Positions 42,743 through 52,508 of a stretch of 64,000 nt of DNA are shown piece by piece. Origin of the DNA: Adiantum capillus-veneris (Eukaryota > Streptophyta > Polypodiopsida > Polypodiales > Pteridaceae); contig CM043950.1 in NCBI GenBank assembly GCA_014529385.2, forward strand, positions 71,524,435-71,588,434, written 5' to 3'. Each line of letters starts with the position of its first letter. The stretch's first letter is position 1. The notes below the pieces were generated by a model. It was not told the DNA's origin, ran no database searches, and worked only from the letters and a program-made list of their open reading frames with translations. Made by a program: the position numbers and the translations under genes.

Positions 42743-44155
42743 GGCCATTTTTCAGGCGATAAGACGGTAAAAATTGTCTTAACCGCAGGAATCTGGTGGC
42801 CTACATTGCACATGGATGCTGAGGAGTTTGTGAAGCGTTGTGACGCATGTCAGCGCACTAAGGTGCCGATAAAGAGAGATGAGATACCACTACCGCCAAT
42901 GATGGGAGCACGGACATTTGCAAAATGGGGCATTGATTTTGTGGGGCCTATTTCACCCCCTGCATATTGCACCCATACCCAATATATCATTGTGGCTACT
43001 ACGGACTATCTCACAAAATGCGTGGAAGCCAAAGAAACACAAAAAGCCAATGCAAGAACCACTGGACAATTTTTGTATGAGAATGTCTTTGTACGATACG
43101 AATTAACAATAGAAATTGTCAGTGATCGAGTAACACATTTTCTTAATGAAGTCATTGAATATCTGCTAGAGGAATTGATGGTCATACATAGAAAATCTGA
43201 TCCATATCATCCACAGGCAAATGGACAAGTTGAGGCTACAAATAAAACACTATGCACTGTCTTGACTAAAATTGTATCAGAGTCAAGGACGGACTGGGAT
43301 CAGCAAATATACTCAACACTATGGGCATATAGGGTAGCTTACAAAATATCAATCGGAACAACACTGTACAACATGGTGTTTGGTCTAAACGCTATATTAT
43401 CCATAGAGTTTTTAGTTCCAACTCTACGAGTAGCGAAACGCTTAGAATGGACAGGGCATGAGCTCTCTTCAAGAATAGATGATCTTGAAAAGCTAGATGA
43501 AGTTCGACTGAGAACTGTAGCTCCGATCTATGCTAAAAAGAGAAGACAAAAAGAGTTTTTTGACAAGCATGTGCGTACGAAAGAGTTCAAAACAGGTGAT
43601 TATGTACTTGTTTATACTTTGAAGCAACATACCAAGAAACTTAAAAAGCGAGGGATGGGACCCTTTGTGATTAGTAACTTATCACAAAGTGGAGCTGTCA
43701 AACTTTCTACATTGGTAGGAGAAGAAATGCCCAATTGGATTAGTGGGTGTCGGTTTAAAAAGTATCAATTGCCACTAACACAGGATATGCTTCAACAAAT
43801 CCATCAAGAAAAACAACGGATGAAGGAGAAACATAGGGTAAGAGAAGAAGCACAAGCAGAAGCAAAAGAACGCATTGCAAAAAGAAGGCTTCTACGACAA
43901 CAACAACAAAGTGGATCACCGTTGCGAATAAATGCTATTCAATTATCAAATTTTGGTGAAGACACAGTGGAACCAATAATTGCACTCAAAGTGGGTAGCA
44001 ATCAAGTTGAGTCGAGGGCATTGCTTGATTCCGGAGCTCAAGCAAATATGATCTCTTACAAATTATATAAACAGCTCAAGCCCAAAGATCAACTACATCC
44101 TACTCCACAAGTACTGGAAAGTAGTACTTCACATTCACTAGGAACATTGGGCTAG
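42743..44155 (+). pseudogene. G1 integrase core fused in frame to a second protease-like domain
   Basis: A 449-codon frame from 42806. CDACQRTKVPI keeps the finger's C-x2-C. The catalytic core is KWGIDFVGPISPP (D), EIVSDRVTHFLNEVI (D) and YHPQANGQVEATNKTL (E), a D,D-35-E integrase. Residues ~225-340 hold the basic C-terminal domain (YVLVYTLKQHTKKLKKRGMG, PFVISNLSQSG). After a charged linker the same frame continues into VEPIIALKVGSNQVESRALL, DSGAQANMISYKLYKQLKP, a retropepsin-like D-S-G-A site near residue 408. There is no stop between the domains. The N-terminal finger was lost by deletion. Confidence 0.8.
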
Positions 44156-44766
44156 ACAATATTACAAGTACAAATACATCAACGTTGGGTTGAGGATGTG
44201 AGCACACTACACCCCATGTTGTTGGGACAACATTGGAAGAAAGAGTATAATGTGCAGATAGATTGGAATTCGGATACAGTCAAACTTCAGCATGCACAAG
44301 AACATTAGGTGGTAGCCTTTGCTCAGACAATCTAAAGAAACAAGATGATAGCATCACCATCACTAGAAAGAGAACAAAAAGGATAGGTGCCAATAAAGCA
44401 CGACACAATACACATGGAGAACAACCAGGGAACTGCCAACCATGTTCACTACAAAAATAAGACAACACAGACAATAGTGAATAAATCAAGGTTAGCAACA
44501 CACAAAAAACAAGTATGGGTACGGAAGGATAGAGGCGACATGGCATACAAACCACAATACACGAGCAAAAGTCAACAGAAGAACATAGTTAAACCAACAA
44601 CCACGGGAATAAAAAAGATATGGATCCCAAAGAGAATGCTCAGTAACCACTTAAATGCGACTCGCATTTGGATCCCAAAACCAAAGCAACAGGAACTCCC
44701 TTCAGTACAAGCAACACCAGTAGCCAGTCACTCACTCAATATGAAACCGACAAACCGATCTATGTG
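44156..44766 (+). pseudogene. G1 second protease tail and W-[IV]-P-K region
   Basis: After a TAG at 44153 the text continues MLLGQHWKKEYNVQIDWNSD, then a basic Gln/Lys/Thr-rich region with QVWVRKDRG, KKIWIPKRM and TRIWIPKPK (44510-44690). G2 has the same region intact (56527-57687). In G1 the end is cut by a ~422-bp deletion after the codons for TNRSM. Confidence 0.65.
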
Positions 44767-44994
44767 AGTCAAGGTGATACCTTGTCGTCCGGGAGGACTC
44801 CGAGTAGGAGGGGGGGAGGCATTCTCAATGCGGACCCAATGAAGGTGAAAGGAGCCAAGAACGGCATGTTTTTTGACTATTTTGAAGGGTTTTCGTTTGA
44901 TTGCAAAATTTTCTGGACTAACCTAAGTACACATGCCCTTGTACAGCACGAAGCTACAGGTATATGGGGCCAAACTCTAAATTAGGCCTCTAGG
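44767..44994 (+). CDS. Small conserved ORF after the deletion (G1 copy)
   Basis: It encodes GDTLSSGRTPSRRGGGILNA and KGAKNGMFFDYFEGFSFDCK. The same ~70 codons stay open in G2 (57829-58032) with few changes, although the DNA contains the internal purine-tract copy. I do not recognise a family. It may be the C-terminus of the preceding W-[IV]-P-K region or a separate small protein. Confidence 0.4.
44805..44818 (+). other. Internal copy of the polypurine tract (G1)
   Basis: TAGGAGGGGGGGAG is identical, base for base, to the 3' PPT at 51328-51341. It lies between pol and ORF3, where a central polypurine tract would sit. Confidence 0.7.
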
Positions 44995-45803
44995 TGTGTG
45001 CATATATGTAAAAATAGCCATTTTTCGGGCAAAATATTGGTAAAACAGAGAAATTCGGCCATAAAAATTGCATGTGAGTGTACATAGCATTTTGCGCTGA
45101 TGTTTTTGAGTTCTAGATATCTTTATTACATCTTCACAAGCTCATATATCAAATTTCAAGCCAGAAAAATCACATTTGCCCCCAAAACCTCAAAGATGCA
45201 CTTTTCTGAGCCTAAAAACACTACACATGCTCCTAACAATACCAATGCTTATCCAAATCAAAATCTAAGAGCAGGGCCATGTTCTACATGCTAAGGGCTA
45301 CCCACATAACCAAAATCAAGTCACTCTGAGAAAGAAGACATCCTTCGCGTAGCATGTCTCCAGGGTCATATTGACCTTCTGTGCAGGAATTGACTTCATG
45401 GGAGTCTTTTACATGGTATAAGAAGCCTATATATCAAATTTCAACCCATATCATTTTCCATCCATATAGGACATCGTACCCATTTTCTGAGCCAAAAGCC
45501 TAAATCTACTCAAAATTGGACTTTTTGATGTCCAAACCTAATCCCCAGTACATATCCATGTTGCACAGGTCAAGGGCCACAAGCCTGTCAAGTTTCATCA
45601 AAATCAGAGAAAATAGACATCCTACGCGTAGAATGTCTACATGCTTATTTTTCAGCCAGAAACCTATTATGGGCACATGCATGGTTTCCCTAGTCCCTTT
45701 TGAGTTCTTATTTCAATTTTCAAGTGATTTGGGTAGACAGAACTCAATTTATCATCTATCTGTAGAAAACGCTAACTTTGGACTACTGAGTGCAACAGGA
45801 TCC
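44995..45803 (+). other. G1 spacer upstream of ORF3
   Basis: Non-coding in appearance. It has two copies of the CGCG-type palindrome and lacks 1650 bp present in G2 (junction at about 45098-45111, inside TGTTTTTGAGTTCT). It resembles the 5' leader in its palindrome units (GTCTCCAGGGTCATATTGAC here, GTCTACAGGGGCTTATTGAA at 29962). Confidence 0.6.
45338..45636 (+). repeat. Palindrome pair before G1 ORF3
   Basis: Variants of ACATCCTACGCGTAGGATGT at 45338-45357 and 45617-45636 (279 bp apart), with a half-site at 45471. G2 has the equivalent sites plus two more upstream. Confidence 0.75.
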
Positions 45804-46700
45804 ATGCCAGCCACAAAGTCATCTGCAAAGAAGAAGAGGATGACTATCAAGGACTACTTAGAAGAAGTGGAGCCTTTTGTTATCCCAGAGGGAACCCTGA
45901 AGCCCACAAGCACTTGGATTCAAGATGACCTACTAGAAACCAATGATCTGAGAATCTACCAAGAAGTGTTTAAAGATCCGGAGGGAAATGCAGTGGAGCT
46001 ACCCATGATCCCTTAAGAGCGCAATGACTTTGTCAGGAGCAAGATGGGGGACTACTTGGAGAAAGTGGATCTCCACAATTACTTTGAAGCCTTGCCAGCA
46101 GGGAGTGATGTTAAAAGAGTGTGGGAATTTGTCCCCACAGATCTGCAAGGAAAGGCTAATACAATGATTGTCATCATAGAGAAGGTGGTGGCAACAGCAC
46201 TTGACCTCTCTAACAATGGAGACAGTGTGACTAAGAGGCGAGATGACATTAAGGTCCACTCAAAAAAGAAAAGTAACTATATATTTGAAGATATTGCAAA
46301 GCCAAAGTTGGCCATGATCAGCCAATTATACAACCAGTAATTCCACATGTGTACCAAGCGGCCACAGAAATACAGGATGCCACCTAGAGCTATTGCCACC
46401 ACTTTCACGTGGGCGCTGCAGAAGAGCAAACCGAAGGAGATAAATTATGCCGTTTACATTCACGACAACCTTGTGAAGATGGGGACCAAAAATCCCACTT
46501 ATATTGTGCTTGGTGAGTTGATAACCAAAGTCATCTATGGAGCATTGCATGCCAAGGGAAATTGGCCTCTACCTCCCTCCCACAATGATTGGCTCAAGCT
46601 GAAGGAAGACAAAGAAGAAGAACCTCCTAAGGCTCCAAGGGTAGCCACAAGTTTGAAGTGCCGTTTAGAGACAATTCTAGAAGAGCCACCAGAGCCCTAG
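45804..46700 (+). pseudogene. G1 ORF3 N-terminal domain
   Basis: It starts at ATG 45804 (MPATKSSAKKKRMTIKDYLE). It continues VEPFVIPEGTLKPTSTWIQD, with a stop at 46014 (CAA in G2). Then come LHNYFEALPAGSDVKRVWEF, DLQGKANTMIVIIEKVVATA and MGTKNPTYIVLGELITKVIY. The G2 copy at 60509 is open over the same span. It has no signal peptide or membrane segment. It is loosely reminiscent of the plant retroelement-associated domain found in env-position ORFs, but I cannot assign it with confidence. Confidence 0.6.
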
Positions 46701-47318
46701 AAGGGAAAGAAAGAAACTCTACAGGTGCCAGTAAAGGAAACAAAGTCACAGAAAGCGGTAAGGCTGGAAACACTAATGGAAAGTTTCTGAGCTGAGAGAG
46801 CGCTAAAAGGGGATCTGAGCGAGTTATGGAAGCCATCACTTGAGGCTATTTGTGGATCATCTCGAAGGACTTCAAGGGATTGGTTTGAAGATTATATCAA
46901 GAATTTCAAGATCTTAGATGCCACAACGGGGAATATCCCTAACATACCTTCTACCGAAGAAGAAGTTGATGATGTGAGACGGTAGCTGCTAGAAGAGTAG
47001 GAACGCCAAGAAAGAGAGAGGAACACAAAGGTGGATTGGGATTTCAAGAAGAAGTAACTAACTCTACCATCAAGCCGAGAATCCATCCCTCCACCATCAG
47101 CACCTCCTCATAGTCCTCCTCAAAACTGACAAAAAGAGGAGATGGACAAATCTGATGGGCAAGAAGACTCCAAGGAAGAGAAGAACAAAGAAGAGGACTA
47201 GAAGGCAGGAGTTGAATCAAAAGATGAGAAGCCAGATCCAGAAGAAAAAATCTATAGAATATTTCTTGATCTCCTAGCTGGATACTCTCGAGAAGAGGCA
47301 GCTAATGTAGCTTTTGAG
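46701..47318 (+). pseudogene. G1 ORF3 charged, Pro-rich middle
   Basis: No long open frame: several TAG/TAA/TGA stops fall where G2 has CAG/CAA. Text includes EAICGSSRRTSRDWFEDYIK, the Pro/Ser run ESIPPPSAPPHSPPQN, and the acidic EDSKEEKNKEED. It is homologous to 61379-62050 in G2. Confidence 0.55.
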
Positions 47319-48263
47319 TTGTCGATCACTAAACCCAAAGAATATATGATGAGCCCTCGATTGGTGGAGTTGAAGGAAATTTCCACAGATACAGTGGATT
47401 TACAGCCACAAACCACTGATTGGGATGAAGTGATGCAAAGACTCACTGGACTCAAAGCAAGGTCTATGGCCACTGAGATTGAAATTGATAATCTCAAAAC
47501 AAATGAAATTCAAATCAAAGCCGAGGTGGACTCGCTGCAAAAGCAGGACTAAGAGAACACACAGAAGCAATCCAAGCTGCAATCCAATCTGGACGTGGCA
47601 CTAAAAAGATGCCAAGAGATGGAAAGACAGAGTCAAGCAGCAGACCAAAAGATTCAAAGAGCAGAGGAGGAGTACAAGAAAATCAGCAAATCACTGACGG
47701 ATGCGGAGAAAGAAAGGGACAACTTGACACTCCAGCTTGCTGATGAGTCCAAAGAAGTGGAAACTTTAAGGAATGCTAAGGAAAAATCTGAGCTAGAACA
47801 TGAGGCAAGCCATGACAAAGTTATAGAGCTAAAAGATCAAATGAAAGTGAAAGATCAGACCGTCCAGAGACTAAGGGCAACTCCGTCCAAAGTCATAGCT
47901 GCTACCTCAACTAGCACTGCTTCAAAGAAGGATATATATGAAGAACAGATGAAGGAACTCCAAAAGGAGTTGAAACTAGAGAAGAGACAAAGATTGATGT
48001 TGGCCGAGGGCTCCCTAGTGATGCAAAGACGTTTGGAGGATGAGAACAAGCCCATGAAAGATGAGCTAGCAGCCTTGGAAAAGAAGATGGACGAGAATCG
48101 AAAGAGGATGCAAATAGAAAATGAAGACACCAAGAGGAAGCTAGAAGAGGTTGAAAAAGCCAATGATGAATTGAATGACCTCTTAGTGAACATGGGGGAT
48201 CAAGTTGAACAGGAAAAGAAAAAATATCAAAAGCAGATTGATGAGCTGAAAGGCCAACAATAG
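47319..48263 (+). pseudogene. G1 ORF3 coiled coil
   Basis: Frames 47319-47552 and 47595-48263, separated by a single TAA (CAA in G2). More than 250 residues are almost all Glu/Lys/Gln/Leu with heptad spacing (MERQSQAADQKIQRAEEEYK, LEEVEKANDELNDLLVNMGD). Strong coiled-coil character is visible without a program. It ends at TAG 48261. Confidence 0.75.
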
Positions 48264-48743
48264 ACTGAAGAGTCACACTTGAGCACAGGGCCAGCAACAA
48301 TGGAAGGAATTGACATAGACAATGTGTCAGATCCAGTGGACACAACAATGCAAGAGGACATCCTTGTGGGACCATCCCAAGAGCCCGGGATCTGACACAA
48401 GAAGAAGAAGAAAATCTACAAAAGGCAATAGAAGCGGCAATAAAAGATACCGCCAGAGAAGCAATGGAGTGGGAGCAGAGGGTATTGAAGTCTATGACCA
48501 TTCAGAAGTTAGATGAAAATGTCGTTCGACATGAATGGCTACAACCCTCTCTCCCATATATTCTTCTCAAGTATGAAGTTGCTGCAATAAACAAGCGGAT
48601 TAAAGAGGAGCCGATAGTGCCACTATACGAAGCAGATATCTTTAAACAAGAAGGTGTTAAGCTTATTGTGGACTCTCAACCAAAATGGAGAAAGGCATGG
48701 CTAACTGAATACCCCCAGTATTTAGTACATCTGGTAGAGGCGC
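48264..48743 (+). pseudogene. G1 ORF3 C-terminal part, before the 2 kb insertion
   Basis: EGIDIDNVSDPVDTTMQEDI and the frame 48464-48757 (LDENVVRHEWLQPSLPYILL, QPKWRKAWLTEYPQYLVHLV). The protein is cut at VEA by the insertion at 48744 and resumes at 50764 as RKIIRDNLSF. The frame 48322-48516 is out of register. Confidence 0.6.
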
Positions 48744-50760
48744 TGTCGAGAAATTAGCGGTCTTGCCGAGAAAGCACCGGGCTTATGGCTGTGAGAGTTT
48801 AAGAGAGAACTCAACAAAAACTATATGAAGGAATTAAACCATAGATGCCATGAAGAATAGGGTTTGTAAAGAAGTGCAATCAAAGAAGACCCACTCTTTC
48901 TCTCTTGCACTCACACACACAAAGAAAGAACACAAAAGAGAATGTCAAAACAACACAAAGATGAAAACATCAAGGCTATGGTCATATCGTATCATGGGTA
49001 GTATGAAAGGGTTAATAGATGAGTTAATGGCATTCAATCTTGGGTGACCAAATAGGCTACGAATTGTTCTTTGGAATTGTAGCTTTGTGCTTACCGTAGT
49101 ATATATATTTTGTCTAGTGATTGGGATTAATTGTGTGTAAAAATCCTCTTGGTTTATAGCAAGATAACTACGCTTACATCAAAAGAAAAATTATAGTCTA
49201 TGACAGGTAGTATGATGGGATCCGGTGATAGAAGTATTTCATTGAGCCTTTCTGGGCCAAAGAGAAACACTATACGTTGTTGAAAGTGTATTTTACGGCT
49301 AATCCATACGTTAATTCTAATAGATTGTACAGAGTGAAAGCGATAGAAATTATCATCATGTGGGTTATTCATCTAGGATAGTATGTGAGAAATGTAGATA
49401 TGAGAGAAGTGAAGATATGAGAAGTTTCCCTCCCAAGCCCTATTCTTGCCCGTAGGCAATAAGGATACTGCGGGGAGAGATGTACCTGTAGCAAAGAGAA
49501 CCTAAAATTTGTAGAGACGATGAATTACTAAGAGTGAGAGAGATAGATTTGGTTAAGGAGATAATATGATATATATATATATATATATATGTTGGATTAG
49601 AGATGAAAAGGAAAACAACAAGAAATCAAGAAAACATCAATGTAGAACACATCTTACTTGACAAACCCTTTGGCACCATTTTTGATGGAGAGAGAAGAAG
49701 AGGGGAGAACTCCACTTTGATTGATACGTCAAGTGCAAGACCTTCTTTGATTAGAGTTGATCTTCCAAGGATAGCGTACAAGAATGGCTAGTCTTTCTCT
49801 AGGAGAAAGTGTAGGCTTGGGCTTATGTTAATGGCTAAGTACAATTAGGCATCACTACTCACTCCCTCAAGAATTCCTCTCATCAATGGCTTGAATGCTT
49901 GAGTTCCTTTCAAGGAAGAAGAGGTCCCCTTTTATAGGTGAAGGGAACCCCCAATGGTTTACACAAGAAGAAAAGAGCTAGTGTGAATAGGAATTGGAAA
50001 AGTTGGAAATGAGTTGTCCCTGCATGATGTGGGCAGACTGGGGTCCAGTATTTTGATCATAGCTCCTCAACCGTGGCTCCAAGTAAAAAAGTAAAAATAT
50101 GGGCAAAAACTTCAGCTCATTATCTACGATTTTCATTTTAAAATCATTTTCCAATTCGGATTGGAACCTTGTATAAAAAATTCATCAAAATAGGGTCCAT
50201 TTCTGGCAGCAAAAGTCTTCCCGTGGTCCCCTTAGCCTAGACTTTCATTTACTTCCAAAGGACACCTCATGCCATATGAAAGCATGACATTGCTCCTTGA
50301 CAAAGTTTTATAATCATGCTTGCAATAATGCATTAAAGTAAGTGTATCTTTGAAATCATGCCACCTAGTGTCCCACTAGGATTTGATTCCCTCCTAGTAG
50401 CTATTTAAAAAGAAATATAAGTTAAGTACAAAAAATACATAGAATATATATATATTGGAGTTTACCCTAGATATAGGATCTAGCTAGGGTGTGAGATGAT
50501 AATGAGATAGTAGAAATAAAGAATCAATGCTTTTTGCCCCAAGTTAAAGAGGCGGAGCTATTGAGCTTTTCCCATAGTATTTTCTGATGGTAAAGTGAGG
50601 ATAGGTTACCCTTGAGAAAAATAATAGGATGAGATAGAAAGCTTATTATTATACTTAAATATGCATATGTACATATAGGAAAGATAATTATGTATCTAAA
50701 AAATTACAAGATAACTCTTGTAGGATGTGTTCCCACTATGTACGTGTCACAACACGACAA
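48744..50760. mobile_element. 2.0 kb insertion in G1 ORF3, possibly a solo LTR
   Basis: G2 has the uninterrupted text GTAGAGGCGCGTAAAATAAT. In G1 about 2,017 bp are inserted after GAGGCGC, flanked by CGC on both sides. The insert starts TGTCGAGAAATT and ends CACGACA(A), so it has TG...CA ends with a short TGTCG/CGACA inverted match. No coding motifs are visible. A solo LTR is the best guess, but the 3-bp duplication would also suit a DNA transposon. An (AT)n run lies at about 49566-49591. Confidence 0.65.
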
Positions 50761-50763
50761 CGC

Positions 50764-51119
50764 GTAAAATAATCAGAGACAACCTTAGCTTTTTCCCTCT
50801 ACCAAGGATGCGGATCTGGAAAGAACAAGAGCTGCTGAAGAAAAGCCACCCCGTGTGGCTCAACTACCCAAAGCTTCCAGGCTTGAAGGCATGCGAGAGA
50901 ATGAGTGAGAAATACATGGTGAAAACCCTAACGGGCGTCACTAAATTGTTCACTGGCTCGCCTGACCTCTCTTGCTTCATGCTCAGGAAAATCTGTAAAT
51001 CCCTTCTAGCAGTTTTTGAAATCTTTAAACCTAACAGGCAACAGACATCATATTCTTCTTCCAAGACACATATAGATGTGCATATGAACTGTCTGCTCAG
51101 CCTTCCCATGAGGTGATAC
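50764..51119 (+). pseudogene. G1 ORF3 C-terminus
   Basis: It continues ORF3 after the insertion: RKIIRDNLSFFPLPRMR, WKEQELLKKSHPVWLNYPKL and ICKSLLAVFEIFKPNRQQ, ending near a TGA at 51114-51116 where G2 has TCA. Closely matched by 63476-63853 in G2. No family recognised. Confidence 0.6.
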
Positions 51120-51327
51120 ATGCCCTCTACCAGCCAATAATGTTATTGCCCTTGTATCATCTCTAGGCCTTTCAACAAGCCTTATACACCGGTTTTTTCA
51201 CCATCGATATAGAAATATTCAGCCCTACATTACTCGCCCAACATGCACGGTATGAGTCTCTTCTAAAGATGCGCAAAAGCCTCCACTGAAGAAGAACCTC
51301 TACTGCCATGTTGGGGACGACATGATC
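51120..51327 (+). other. G1 3' untranslated stretch before the PPT
   Basis: About 200 bp without a convincing frame. The first ~170 bp match the last bases of the window in G2. Confidence 0.5.
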
Positions 51328-51341
51328 TAGGAGGGGGGGAG
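51328..51341 (+). other. G1 3' polypurine tract
   Basis: TAGGAGGGGGGGAG directly precedes the TGTTAGCGG start of the 3' LTR. It is identical to the internal copies at 44805 and 57852. Confidence 0.85.
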
Positions 51342-52230
51342 TGTTAGCGGCTGGACACACCCAACGAAGGATGATTGCTCATCGGGATACTAATTTCTTT
51401 TGTAATTATTCCTTAATTGAGAAGAAACCGTCATTTCACCTTTGTAAATAGTGGGGCTTGCAGAAGCTTCCAAATTGTATCCCATTTTTGACATTTAGAC
51501 TGAGTAAATGATTAAATTGGAACATTAGGGTTTGAGATTGTAAGGTATTTATACCTCTTTGACCTTAATGCAAAAAAGCCTTTTGTCATTTTTATAAGTT
51601 TTTGTCTCTGTGAGTTGAGTGTACTTTGTGTACGAGAGAGAGAGTGAGTTTTTTCTTGACGCTACGCGCGCACTGGTGGTCGGAATCGAGTGCGGAGAAG
51701 TGCAGCGTCTTGCCCCCGAAGAGAGCTACATGCCAACACCTACATTGTAGATGTACGGCCCTACTTTGCGAGCTCGAGCCACGAGCTATATCTGGTGATT
51801 CGGTGAGCATACATTTTCCATTTTTGCATTTCAGCATATCCACGCGTTCGCAATGAGTAGAGCTACACATTACGCACTTTAGTTTTCAAAAACGTCGACT
51901 TGTAAATTTCAACCAGACATCCTACGTGATTTTGCACCGGGTGTTTAGGGTTGGATTTGTGGTTCTTGGACCTTAGGGAGAGTGACCTATTGGTGTTAAT
52001 AGGATTTTCCTCAAGTTCCGTAGCGTTTCAAGAATGTTTGATCAGTATTTGGCTCCTGAAAGTGTTGTAGGAAATCTCCTCTTGTGTACTCTTGAAGGCA
52101 GTAGCTTAGACATTGGGTAGAGACCTCTGTAAGAAGTAGTCAATAGTCGGTCGAGCGTAGGTTGACACCCTATGCTTGCTTCCATGCGCTTGCGGGTCGA
52201 GCTTCGTCCGTCGCAGTGCATCCGCCAACA
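51342..52230 (+). repeat. G1 3' LTR
   Basis: It starts TGTTAGCGG, ends CCGCCAACA, and matches 27640-28574 apart from scattered changes and a ~45-bp gap near the right end. It is followed at once by TGCTC, the second target-site copy. Confidence 0.9.
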
Positions 52231-52235
52231 TGCTC
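52231..52235. other. Right target-site duplication of G1 (TGCTC)
   Basis: Exact repeat of 27635-27639. Confidence 0.85.
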
Positions 52236-52508
52236 CTAGTCAAAAGCCAAATGTAGACAGTGAACAAAGGCCTACATCAAGCATCAAAAACTCCTATGAA
52301 GCGTCCTATTTGGAAAATGAAACAGATAATGGAGTCTTCACAGTCAAAGAAGGATGATCCAACCAACGCAAATGAAGATTTAAAGTTGATAAAACAGGTA
52401 TGGCAAAAGAAACCTTCAATGCCAACTTGGTCCTTCACTAATCCTCTTTTTGAACATTTGAGCTTACTTTTACCTGAAGAAATGTTTGTAGTAAGCACAA
52501 GAATGTAA
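52236..52508 (+). pseudogene. Continuation of the interrupted element: W-motif region
   Basis: Frames through here read KTPMKRPIWKMKQIMESSQS and LIKQVWQKKPSMPTWSFTNP, repeating the Trp motif seen at 27246 and 27605 on the other side of G1. It ends at a stop at 52506. It is probably the end of the W-[IV]-P-K region. Confidence 0.45.

Larger units (their letters stand above)
27640..52230 (+). mobile_element. G1: giant (24.6 kb) Athila/Tat-like Ty3/gypsy element with ORF3
   Basis: ~0.9 kb LTRs, a perfect TGCTC target-site duplication, a tRNA-Asp-type primer site, a gag-protease ORF1, RT-RNase H-integrase, a second protease-like domain, an internal purine-tract copy, a palindrome-bearing spacer and a coiled-coil ORF3 before the 3' PPT. 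RT-before-integrase order, lack of a chromodomain, the tRNA-Asp site and an extra 3' ORF fit the Athila/Tat branch. It contains a 5.5 kb insertion (35085-40582) and a 2.0 kb insertion (48744-50760). It lacks three blocks present in G2 (~609, ~422 and 1650 bp). All ORFs are broken. Confidence 0.85.

Noticed and set aside
47911-48501. 196-codon minus-strand frame opposite ORF3
   Set aside because: Antisense of the coiled-coil region; its Ser/Leu/Phe-rich text mirrors Glu/Lys/Gln codons, and the same shadow occurs in G2 at 62645-63184.
45804-51119. ORF3 as an envelope glycoprotein
   Set aside because: No signal peptide, transmembrane helix or glycosylation-rich ectodomain; the protein is highly charged with a long coiled coil.
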